NCBI RefSeq assembly: GCF_000092025.1
Contig: NC_003063.2
Span: 682,001-746,000 of the forward strand
Direction: 5' to 3'
Source: Agrobacterium fabrum str. C58
GTDB lineage: Bacteria; Pseudomonadota; Alphaproteobacteria; Rhizobiales; Rhizobiaceae
DNA length: 64,000 nucleotides
This document shows, piece by piece, positions 52,332-60,510 of the stretch. The position numbers were made by a program, and so were the translations under genes. The notes below the pieces were generated by a model that was not told the origin of the DNA, did not search any database, and saw only the letters and a program-made list of their open reading frames with translations. Every line of letters begins with the position of its first letter. Positions within the stretch are counted from its first letter, which is position 1.

Positions 52332-53224
52332 GCACAGTTATATCAAGCGAAGCCAGCAATTACGACCATTGGGCCTGGCTCTACAACCACACGCTTGGCC
52401 CGCGCTATAGCGAACAGAAGATCGCACCCCTGGCGCGGGCGGTTCTTTCGCAGCTGCCGAACGGTGCTTCGGTTCTCGATCTCTGCTGCGGAACGGGACA
52501 TCTTGCAAAGCTGATGGCTGACCGCGGATATGCCGTCACCGGGCTGGATGGTTCGCAGGACATGATAAACCACGCCCGAGGCAACGCACCGGACCTTGAA
52601 TTTGTTCTGGGTGACGCACGGGATTTCACCTTTGAACAGCCCTTTGACGGCGTGGTCTGCACCAGCGCATCGCTGAACCACATCCAGAATACCGAAGACC
52701 TGCGGAAGGTCTTTTCCAGCGTCCGCCGCTGCCTGAAGGATGAGGGAATTTTCGCTTTCGACATCAATCATCCCGGCCAGATGGCACGCTACTGGCGCGA
52801 TGTGCCGGCCGAGGGCGAACTCACCGACGATTACGCCTGGCTGATCACGCCCCGCTATAATTCACAATCGAACGAGGGTTCGTTCACGGTGGAAATCCAT
52901 ACGAGGCCGAAAGCGGCGCGTTTCTCGCTGGCGGAGGCGGCATACAGGCTTGCGGCCCGGCTGCTTTCCAATCGCCGGCGGCTTGCTCTCATCGCCCGCT
53001 TCGGCATTCCCGGAAATAACTGGGAGCGCCATTCGGTTACCAACCCTGTGTGGGGGCACGATCTGGATACCGTGACAGAGCTTCTCCGGGCCTCGGGCTT
53101 TTCGGTGAAAATGCGAAGCACCGATGGCGGTCCGGTGACCGATGAACGAGCAGTCTACTTCCTCTGCACGAAGATTGCCGGCGACCGCGCGGGACAGGAA
53201 GTCACAAAGGAGGCCGTCGAATGA
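52328..53224 (+). CDS. Class I SAM-dependent methyltransferase
   Basis: 298 residues. VLDLCCGTGHLAKLMADRGYAVTGLDGSQDMI is motif I and post-I for SAM binding, then LEFVLGDARDF, DGVVCTSASLNHI and the FDINHP block of small-molecule methyltransferases. It overlaps the NRPS stop and the aminotransferase start by 4 bases each, so the three are made together. In a Dmaq-type pathway it would put two methyl groups on the terminal amine nitrogen; O-methylation is the alternative. Confidence 0.9.
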   Translation: MSTVISSEASNYDHWAWLYNHTLGPRYSEQKIAPLARAVLSQLPNGASVLDLCCGTGHLAKLMADRGYAVTGLDGSQDMINHARGNAPDLEFVLGDARDFTFEQPFDGVVCTSASLNHIQNTEDLRKVFSSVRRCLKDEGIFAFDINHPGQMARYWRDVPAEGELTDDYAWLITPRYNSQSNEGSFTVEIHTRPKAARFSLAEAAYRLAARLLSNRRRLALIARFGIPGNNWERHSVTNPVWGHDLDTVTELLRASGFSVKMRSTDGGPVTDERAVYFLCTKIAGDRAGQEVTKEAVE

Positions 53225-54696
53225 ATATTCACAATAATTCCGGCACGGCTACCCACCCTGCAACTGACCCTGTCACCGCCATCGTTACCGGCTTCAACCT
53301 CAAGACGCCGGGTTCGAAGCGCGCCGCCGCCTATAACCGCGATTTCCTTTCGGACAAAAGCTCGATCGGCCTTCCCTTCACGATGCAGACCAAGGAGGCG
53401 CTGTATCCCATTGTCGCTACCCATGCCGAAGGGGCTTATTTGCAGGACGTCGACAACAACAGATATGTCGATATTCTCATGGGCCTCGGCACCAATCTCT
53501 TCGGCCATAATCCGTCCTTCATCCGCACGGCAATCGAAGCGCAGCTGACCAAAGGTTTTGCGCTCGGGCCGCAATCCGATCTGGCCGGCGAGACCGCGGA
53601 ACTGTTTTGCTGTATCACCGGAAAAGACCGCGTCACATTCAGCAACACCGGAACCGAAGCCGTACAGACGGCCATGCGGATCGCCCGTGCCGCAACGGGG
53701 CGCGACAAGATCGTCCTGTTTACAGGCTCGTATCATGGCCATTCCGACCCGGCCCTGCACAAGGCGACCAAACTGGAATATATCCGCAGGGGCGCGTTGC
53801 TGCGGTCTCATCCGGCATGGCTCGTGGCGCTGAAACCGCTTCTGAAACGCATGGTCCTGACGAAAGCAGTTCCCGGTTTTTCAGGCGTGGCACCCTCCTC
53901 CGCCCGCGATATCGTGCTGCTGGAATACGGCAATCCCCGCTCCATCGATTACATCAGGCGTCACGGCGACAGCCTTGCCGGCGTGCTTGTCGAACCCGTT
54001 CAGAGCCGGAACCCGGAACTGCAGCCCCGCGAATTTCTGCATGAGTTGCGAAGCGTGACCGAAAAGACCGGAAGCGCGCTGATATTCGACGAGATGATCA
54101 CTGGCTTCCGCGTCGCACCCGGCGGCGCGCAGTCCCATTTCGGCATCGATGCCGACATTGCCACCTATGGCAAGATCGCCGGCGGCGGATTGCCGCTGTC
54201 GCTCATCGCCGGCAAGGGGCGGTTCATGGATTTCGTCGACGGCGGAGCCTGGGCTTACGGCGACAGCTCCTTCCCGAAGGTGGCTCCGACATTTTTTGCC
54301 GGAACCTATTGCCGCCATCCGCTGGCGCTCGCAGCCGCAAAGGCGGTCGCGACGCGATTGCTGGAAGACGGCCCAACCTTGCAAGAGGGCCTCAACGCCA
54401 GGACCCAGGCATTCGTGGAACGGCTGAACGGTGCGCTGAAGGGTGCCGGGTTGCCCGTGGCGTTCATGAGCTTCGGTTCGTTCTTCGCCATATCCGCTGC
54501 CCGCAGCCGCATCTCGCCGCAGGCTGTGACCATGCTTTCCTTCCTTCTTCTGACCTCCGGCGTTCACCTTCGTGCCGGGGATCGTGGCGGTTTTCTTTCC
54601 ACCGCCCATAGCGATGACGACATCGCCTTTGTTCACGACGCTGTTCTGCAAAGCCTGACGGCTCTGGCGGACCACCGTCTTCTCGACAGACATTGA
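53221..54696 (+). CDS. Class III PLP-dependent aminotransferase (glutamate-semialdehyde aminomutase-like)
   Basis: 491 residues. VTFSNTGTEAVQTAMRIARAATGRDKIVLFTGSYHGHSD is the phosphate-binding and substrate region, LIFDEMITGFRVAPGGAQ carries the PLP Asp, and TYGKIAGGGLPLSLIAG the Schiff-base Lys (about 316). PKS/NRPS clusters use this subclass to aminate keto or aldehyde groups on or after the assembly line. Placed right after a reductase-ended NRPS and a methyltransferase, it likely converts the released aldehyde to an amine. Amination of a PKS beta-keto group is the alternative. Confidence 0.9.
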   Translation: MNIHNNSGTATHPATDPVTAIVTGFNLKTPGSKRAAAYNRDFLSDKSSIGLPFTMQTKEALYPIVATHAEGAYLQDVDNNRYVDILMGLGTNLFGHNPSFIRTAIEAQLTKGFALGPQSDLAGETAELFCCITGKDRVTFSNTGTEAVQTAMRIARAATGRDKIVLFTGSYHGHSDPALHKATKLEYIRRGALLRSHPAWLVALKPLLKRMVLTKAVPGFSGVAPSSARDIVLLEYGNPRSIDYIRRHGDSLAGVLVEPVQSRNPELQPREFLHELRSVTEKTGSALIFDEMITGFRVAPGGAQSHFGIDADIATYGKIAGGGLPLSLIAGKGRFMDFVDGGAWAYGDSSFPKVAPTFFAGTYCRHPLALAAAKAVATRLLEDGPTLQEGLNARTQAFVERLNGALKGAGLPVAFMSFGSFFAISAARSRISPQAVTMLSFLLLTSGVHLRAGDRGGFLSTAHSDDDIAFVHDAVLQSLTALADHRLLDRH

Positions 54697-54710
54697 TCGG
54701 AGTGACCACC

Positions 54711-54950
54711 ATGAGTTCCCAGACACCGGCTGAAGACCTGCACTACAACGTCGTGATCAGCGACGAAGAGCGATACTCGATATGGCCGGTCTACAAGGCC
54801 GTCCCGGCGGGGTGGCGATTGAGCGGCTTTTCCGGATCGAAGCAGGCGTGCCTCGATCATATCGAGGTGGAGTGGACCGACATGCGCCCCTTGAGCTTGC
54901 GGCGGTTGATGGACGGCGAAGCAGCAAACATCACCAGCGCGCAAGAATAG
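54711..54950 (+). CDS. MbtH-like protein
   Basis: 79 residues from ATG 54711 (GGAG eight bases upstream; an earlier ATG at 54693 is rejected). YNVVISDEERYSIWPVYKAVPAGWRLSGFSGSKQACLDHI and EWTDMRPLSLRRLM contain the conserved Trp and SxxxCLxxIxxxWTDMRP signature. MbtH proteins bind adenylation domains and are needed for their folding or activity, here for one or more NRPSs of the cluster. Confidence 0.96.
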   Translation: MSSQTPAEDLHYNVVISDEERYSIWPVYKAVPAGWRLSGFSGSKQACLDHIEVEWTDMRPLSLRRLMDGEAANITSAQE

Positions 54951-54960
54951 GACGTAACCC

Positions 54961-55479
54961 ATGGACGACCAACCATGGCCAAGCCCGGCGCCCCGCGCGG
55001 ATGCCGGACCGGACAGGGACTGGCTTGCGCAGGATGCCGTTCTCGATCTGCTCCTGCCGGAGGCGCTGGCACCGGTAATGGCGCCGGAAGAACACGACAA
55101 GGCCCGTCTGCAATACATTCTCTGCGAGGCCCTCGAGGCGTTCACGCTGCATTATCCCGAATGCCGCGCGCGCATCGCCGCACTCCTCGGCAACATGGAA
55201 AAGCCGATGTCCGATCCCGGCATCGTGGATGTCAGCGGCCTTCCGCTGACGTCTTTTCACGCGAATGACTATGACCGGTATTTCCGCGTGAACCGCATTA
55301 CCACCGCTGAGCCCGCCCATGTTCTGCTGCGCAGCTTCCTGCAGGTCGCGCTGTCCGTTACAGATCTTTTCTGCCGGGCGCCCCACCTGTCGGAGAAGGC
55401 CGCGAAAGCCCAGTTTGACGGTTTCGAGGTTCATGCAAGGCTTCTTGCAAGGTGCTTCGGCGTGGAGTGTGCAAGATGA
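54961..55479 (+). CDS. Uncharacterised siderophore-cluster protein 1
   Basis: 172 residues, ten bases after mbtH and overlapping the next gene by ATGA. Mostly helical, with DKARLQYILCEALEAFTLHYPECRARIAALLGNM and VLLRSFLQVALSVTDLFCRAPHL. It contains several His and Cys but no known motif or signal peptide. Because it is coupled to the next gene, the two are likely subunits or sequential partners. See the neighbour for the possible role. Confidence 0.8.
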   Translation: MDDQPWPSPAPRADAGPDRDWLAQDAVLDLLLPEALAPVMAPEEHDKARLQYILCEALEAFTLHYPECRARIAALLGNMEKPMSDPGIVDVSGLPLTSFHANDYDRYFRVNRITTAEPAHVLLRSFLQVALSVTDLFCRAPHLSEKAAKAQFDGFEVHARLLARCFGVECAR

Positions 55480-56039
55480 CTATTGCTCTCCCGTCGCCAT
55501 CCCGGATCTGGCGCGAATTCCACTGGGCGTTTTTCATGAACGTGCAGGGGCTGGTTCTGTGCCTGCGTCGTTTCAACATGCAGGTGCATGAGGGCAACTT
55601 TGCCGAAGCAAACAGGGAATTGCGGGCCGCCGCGGTGCTTCTGCGCACATCAGCCAGCTCCATGGACCTCGCCGCCAGCTTCAGCAAGGCGGATTACGAA
55701 AATACCATCCGCGTCTCCATGACGCCGCCTTCAGTGGAGTCAGACGATTTCAGCGGGCTGATGTCTTTCGATCATGCCGTCCTCATCCAGGTCTGGCGTG
55801 AAATGAAGGACGTGTTCGCCACGCTGCCGGTCGAACTCCATGACGCCCATGCGGAATTCGTTGCAGCCTACAAGTATCTGGCGGAAGGGCATGTCGGCGT
55901 CTGCTCACGTTTCGTCGGCTCCGATGCCGGCAGCCTGCGATACGGCGACCGGAAGGCGATCGATACGCTCCAGCGCTTTGAACGCGGTCGCCTCGGCATG
56001 ATCGATCCCCCCAAAAAAGGCTGCCCGTTCCACAAGTAA
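55476..56039 (+). CDS. Uncharacterised siderophore-cluster protein 2 (possible heme-dependent oxygenase-like fold)
   Basis: 187 residues from ATG 55476, coupled to the previous gene. Features: REFHWAFFMNVQGLVLCLRR, ANRELRAAAVLLRTSASSM, SFDHAVLIQVWREMKDVFATL and GHVGVCSRFVGSDAGSLRYG, ending in KKGCPFHK. The all-helical layout and the H...FVGS..GSL segment faintly recall tryptophan-2,3-dioxygenase-like His-ligated heme enzymes, a superfamily that includes tyrosine 3-hydroxylases. A Dmaq pathway needs a tyrosine-to-DOPA step, and no other gene in the window offers it. This assignment is speculative. Confidence 0.75.
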   Translation: MTIALPSPSRIWREFHWAFFMNVQGLVLCLRRFNMQVHEGNFAEANRELRAAAVLLRTSASSMDLAASFSKADYENTIRVSMTPPSVESDDFSGLMSFDHAVLIQVWREMKDVFATLPVELHDAHAEFVAAYKYLAEGHVGVCSRFVGSDAGSLRYGDRKAIDTLQRFERGRLGMIDPPKKGCPFHK

Positions 56040-56076
56040 CGTGCGTGTTCAATTTCTAATCCAGCGAGAACTGCCC

Positions 56077-59000
56077 ATGTCCGACTATACCAGCGCTTCA
56101 AACCAGGATCGGAACGCCTTTCGGGTCGCCGTCATCGGTATGGCAGGCCGCTTTCCGGGAGCCTCTGACATCGAGAGCTTCTGGGATAATCTGGTTCACG
56201 GCCGGGAGTCGGTCAAGCAATGGACCGACGAGGAACTCATCGCGCTGGGTGTTCCGCCCGAGCAGCTTGCGGATCCGGATTTCGTGCGGGCTTCGGCACC
56301 GCTGGAGGGGGCTGACCAGTTCGACGCCGAATTTTTCGGTTACAGCCCCAGCGAGGCGGAGATTCTCGACCCGCAGCAGCGCCTGTTTCTCGAATGCGCC
56401 TGGGCGGCGCTGGAGCGCGCCGGATATCAGGGCGACACCTTCGACGGTTCCATCGGCGTCTATGCCTCGAGCGGCTTCAATACCTATCTTCTGAACCTGC
56501 ACGCCAATGCCGCGGTGCGTCAGTCGATCAGCCCGTTTGAACTGTTCGTGGCCAACGACAAGGATTTTTTGGCGACGCGCACGGCTTACAAGCTCAATCT
56601 GCGCGGTCCGGCCATGACAGTGCAGACAGCCTGCTCCTCGTCGCTGGTTGCCGTGCATGTCGCCGCGCAAAGCCTCATTGCAGGCGAATGCGATATTGCG
56701 CTCGCGGGCGGCGTCACCGTTTCCCGTTCGCATGGATATGTGGCGCGCGAAGGCGGAATATTGTCTCCTGACGGGCATTGCCGGGCGTTTGATACCGATG
56801 CCGCCGGAACCGTTCCAGGCAGCGGCGTCGGCGTTGTCGTGCTCAAGCGTCTTGAAGATGCGCTTGCAGACGGCGATACGATCGACGCCGTCATCATCGG
56901 TTCGGCCATCAACAATGACGGCGCGCTGAAGGCGAGCTTTACCGCCCCGCAGGTGGACAGCCAGGCCTTGGTCATCAGCGAGGCCCATGCGGCTGCAGGA
57001 ATATCGGCCGATTCCATCGGTTATATCGAGGCGCATGGCACGGGAACATCGCTGGGAGACCCCATCGAGATAGCGGCGCTGACGCAGGCTTTTCGCAAGA
57101 CCACGCCGCGCAGCGGATATTGCGCCATCGGTTCGGTGAAAACCAATATCGGCCACCTCGATACGGCCGCAGGCATTGCGGGCTTCATCAAGACCGTGCT
57201 TTGCCTCAAGCACGGCAGAATTCCCGCAAGCCTTCATTTCAGACAGGCAAACGCGAAGATCGACTTCCCGGCGAGCCCCTTTGCGGTGAATACCGTACTG
57301 CGGGACTGGACAGCCTTGGAAAGCCCCCGGAGAGCCGGCATTAGTTCTCTCGGTATCGGCGGAACGAATGCGCATGTGGTGCTGGAAGAGGCACCGGCTG
57401 GCGCAAGCGCGTGCGCCAAGGCGCAACCGGCATTGCCGCAGCTTCTGGTATTTTCAGCGCGCAATGCAACGGCGCTCTCGGCACTGCTTGCGGCGCATGC
57501 GAAGGCATTCGAGGCAAATCCGGAACTTGCGCTGGAGGATATTGCCTTCACGCTTCGTCATGGCCGGAAGGCTTTCAGCCATCGCCAGTCGCTGGTTGCC
57601 GATGATGTGGCGTCAGCCGCGGCGGAACTGCACCGTCTTGCTGCGCAAAAACCATCCATTGTCGGCAGCACGCCGTCACCGGTTTTCCTGTTTCCCGGAC
57701 AGGGAAGCCAATATGCCGGAATGGGCAAGGATCTCTACGAGCGGCTGGAGCTTTTCCGCGCGCCTTTCGATGCCTGCGCGGATCGTCTTTCGAAGATCAT
57801 GCAACGCGATTTCCGCGCTGATCTCTTTGCCGGACATGAGGATATCCAGAATACGGAATTTGCCCAGCCGGCGCTGTTTGCCGTGGAATATGCCCTTGCA
57901 AAGGCTTGGATGGCGCAGGGTGTGATACCGCAGGCGCTCCATGGCCACAGCATCGGCGAATATGTGGCCGCCTGCCTGGCGGGCGTCTTCGATCTCGATA
58001 CGGCACTTTCGCTTGTGGTGGCGCGCGGCCGGTTGATGCAACAGGCCGCCCCGGGCGCAATGCTTGCTGTGGTCCATCCCGATGCACCGATAGACCGGTG
58101 GCTTGGCGCAGACATTGCCCTTGCGGCCAGCAATGCGCCGGGCCTCAGCGTCGTTTCAGGCAGCATGGACGCCATAACAAGGCTCGAAACGGAACTCAAA
58201 CAGGCCCGCTACGCGACCCGACGGCTTAAGACCGGACATGCGTTCCATTCGCCGATGATGGCGCAGGCCGCAGCGCGCTATCTGGAAGAATTGCGACATG
58301 TCAGGCTTTCCCCGCCATCCATTGCGATGATTTCCAACGTGACGGGAACCTGGCTGAGCCCTTCGCAGGCGACGGATCCGAACTACTGGGCCGCACATCT
58401 GGAACAGACCGTGCGTTTCGACGAGGGGATGCGAACCCTTTTCGGCATCGACAACGCCGTCTTCATCGAGGCAGGACCGGGCTCGGCACTGTCAGGCCTC
58501 ATCCGCGAACACGCTATCGCGGCCGACCGGATCATACCCTGCCTTGGCCGTTCCAGACCGGAAAACGAGACGAGCCAGTATCTTGCAGCGCTCGGCGATT
58601 ACTGGCGGACCGGCGGGCAGCTCGACTGGCAGGCCGTATCGCCCGAAGGCGCTCGCGTGCCGCTCGCCACCTATCCGTTTCAGGGGCAGCGCTACTGGAT
58701 TTCCGCTGAGACGGCAGAAAATCAGGCGCCTATCACCACCCCCGTCGACAGCGCCAGAATCTATCGTCCGACATGGCAGCGCCTTTCACCCGCAACCCCG
58801 GCGGATTGCAGAAACCGCCGTGTACTGATCCTCGATGAAGGACGCATCGGCAAATCCCTCGCCGCACGGCTGGAAGGCGCCGGCGCTCAGGTCTATCGCG
58901 CCATTGCGGGTGACAGGTTTGACGAGTGCGATTTCCGCTGCTTCAGCCTTGCCGGACATACCGCGGCGGACTTTGCCCAGCTGCTCGAGACCCTGAGCGA

Positions 59001-60510
59001 GCGCGGGGCCCTGCCGCAGGACATCCTTTATCTGTGGCCCCTGAAGCCTGGCCGGCGGGACGAAATTGAGGCCCTGCTCAATCTGGTGCGGGCTCTCACC
59101 GCACAGGGGCATAAGGGCAAGCTGACGCTGGTGACCAATGGAGCAGCGGATGTTACCGGGCTGGAGAGCCTCGACGACCTGCAGTCCCAGCTGCCGGGCA
59201 TTCTGAAGGTTGCCGGTCAGGAATATGAAGACCTGACCTGCAGGCACATCGATATCATGGTCGCGCAGGACATGGCGGATCAGGCGATCGCAGATCGCCT
59301 TCTGGCGGAATTTAACGGAACCGGCGCGGTGGTTGCCATAAGGGGCCCACATCGGTGGTCGCATGGCTTTGCGCCGCTCGATCTGCCTGAACCACAGGCG
59401 TCGGCCCGGCTGAAAAAGAACGGCGTCTATGTCGTGATCGGCAATATCGCCGAAGGTGTCGGCACCGTCTGGCTGGATCATCTGGCGAAAATATCCGGCA
59501 CACGCCTGTCGGTTCTGCAACCGGTCGAGGATGCGGAAACCGCGATTCAGTCAGACGCAGCTATCGATACACGCCAGATCGACTGCAATGATCCGGCTGC
59601 CCTTGGCGCGGCACTCGATGAGGTGGTGTCGATGCACGGCCGGATCGACGGAATTTTTCTGAGCATGCCGCAGGCGAACCGGCAGGCGGCAGCGCCGCTT
59701 TCGATGATGGACGAGACGCATCTCAGCTACAATGAAGCGGTCCGCATCGCGCCCCTGCGGGCGCTGATAGAGGCGATGGAGCAAAGGCGGGCAGGTTTCT
59801 GCTGCATCCAGTCATCGCTTGCAACCGTCATCGGCGGCGTCGGGCTCGCCGCCTATACATCGGGATATCAGGCGGTGGAGCTGCTTGTGGCCGCCCAGTC
59901 GCGCAGCGCAAGAATGCCCTGGTTCGCCATTGGTTATCCGCTCATCGATGTGCTGGCCGCCGGTAAACGCTCCTCACTCGATACCAACGCCTATGCGGTT
60001 GCCTCCGATGATGCCTGGGACCTGACGAGAAAGATCATCGAGAACGGCATTACCGGCACAACGATGCTTTCGCGCAGCGACATCACCGTGGCACCAACGG
60101 CGGGCAAGAAGGCGCAGCTGTCGAAAGTACCGGTTTCGGGTCGTGCAAGGCCGGCGATGTCCACACCCTTCATCGCCCCGCGCACCCACACCGAAACCAC
60201 GGTGGCAGGCATTTTCGAAGAAATGATCGGCGTGAGCGGGATCGGCGTCGATGACGGGTTTTATGAGCTGGGCGGCCACTCGCTTCTGGCCATCCGTGTT
60301 GTCGCCAAGCTCCGGGAAACATTCCCGGTCAAGATCGAAATGCGTGAACTCCTCTTCGAAAACCCGACAGTCGCCCGCGTGGCCAGCATGATTACCGCCC
60401 ATATGCATGATGAAGGCGATCTGGACGAGATGGCAGCGCTGTTGATGGAAATCGAAGGCCTTTCCGACAGTGAAGTCCAGAGCGCGCTTGGAGGAGCAGA
60501 AGCACGATGA
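56077..60510 (+). CDS. Type I polyketide synthase, KS-AT-KR(degenerate)-ACP
   Basis: 1477 residues from ATG 56077 (a GTG at 56041 is in frame but adds no domain). KS: FRVAVIGMAGRFPGASDIE, active Cys in QTACSSSLVAVH (about 185), EAHGTGTSLGDPIE, TNIGHLDTAAG. AT: GHSIGEYVAACLAG (about 622) and GHAFHSPMM, malonyl type. The region after AT has KR fold remnants, but the cofactor loop is VVIGNIAEGVGTVW, missing the GGxGGLG glycines, and the YAAxN motif is AAYTSGYQ with the Asn lost. The ketoreductase is probably inactive and the beta-keto kept. ACP: FYELGGHSLLAI (about 1402). The end overlaps the next NRPS by ATGA. Confidence 0.92.
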   Translation: MSDYTSASNQDRNAFRVAVIGMAGRFPGASDIESFWDNLVHGRESVKQWTDEELIALGVPPEQLADPDFVRASAPLEGADQFDAEFFGYSPSEAEILDPQQRLFLECAWAALERAGYQGDTFDGSIGVYASSGFNTYLLNLHANAAVRQSISPFELFVANDKDFLATRTAYKLNLRGPAMTVQTACSSSLVAVHVAAQSLIAGECDIALAGGVTVSRSHGYVAREGGILSPDGHCRAFDTDAAGTVPGSGVGVVVLKRLEDALADGDTIDAVIIGSAINNDGALKASFTAPQVDSQALVISEAHAAAGISADSIGYIEAHGTGTSLGDPIEIAALTQAFRKTTPRSGYCAIGSVKTNIGHLDTAAGIAGFIKTVLCLKHGRIPASLHFRQANAKIDFPASPFAVNTVLRDWTALESPRRAGISSLGIGGTNAHVVLEEAPAGASACAKAQPALPQLLVFSARNATALSALLAAHAKAFEANPELALEDIAFTLRHGRKAFSHRQSLVADDVASAAAELHRLAAQKPSIVGSTPSPVFLFPGQGSQYAGMGKDLYERLELFRAPFDACADRLSKIMQRDFRADLFAGHEDIQNTEFAQPALFAVEYALAKAWMAQGVIPQALHGHSIGEYVAACLAGVFDLDTALSLVVARGRLMQQAAPGAMLAVVHPDAPIDRWLGADIALAASNAPGLSVVSGSMDAITRLETELKQARYATRRLKTGHAFHSPMMAQAAARYLEELRHVRLSPPSIAMISNVTGTWLSPSQATDPNYWAAHLEQTVRFDEGMRTLFGIDNAVFIEAGPGSALSGLIREHAIAADRIIPCLGRSRPENETSQYLAALGDYWRTGGQLDWQAVSPEGARVPLATYPFQGQRYWISAETAENQAPITTPVDSARIYRPTWQRLSPATPADCRNRRVLILDEGRIGKSLAARLEGAGAQVYRAIAGDRFDECDFRCFSLAGHTAADFAQLLETLSERGALPQDILYLWPLKPGRRDEIEALLNLVRALTAQGHKGKLTLVTNGAADVTGLESLDDLQSQLPGILKVAGQEYEDLTCRHIDIMVAQDMADQAIADRLLAEFNGTGAVVAIRGPHRWSHGFAPLDLPEPQASARLKKNGVYVVIGNIAEGVGTVWLDHLAKISGTRLSVLQPVEDAETAIQSDAAIDTRQIDCNDPAALGAALDEVVSMHGRIDGIFLSMPQANRQAAAPLSMMDETHLSYNEAVRIAPLRALIEAMEQRRAGFCCIQSSLATVIGGVGLAAYTSGYQAVELLVAAQSRSARMPWFAIGYPLIDVLAAGKRSSLDTNAYAVASDDAWDLTRKIIENGITGTTMLSRSDITVAPTAGKKAQLSKVPVSGRARPAMSTPFIAPRTHTETTVAGIFEEMIGVSGIGVDDGFYELGGHSLLAIRVVAKLRETFPVKIEMRELLFENPTVARVASMITAHMHDEGDLDEMAALLMEIEGLSDSEVQSALGGAEAR

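Noticed and set aside
56098..57426. 442-codon minus-strand frame across the second PKS KS domain
   Set aside because: Antisense shadow of a clear ketosynthase; no ribosome site or motif.
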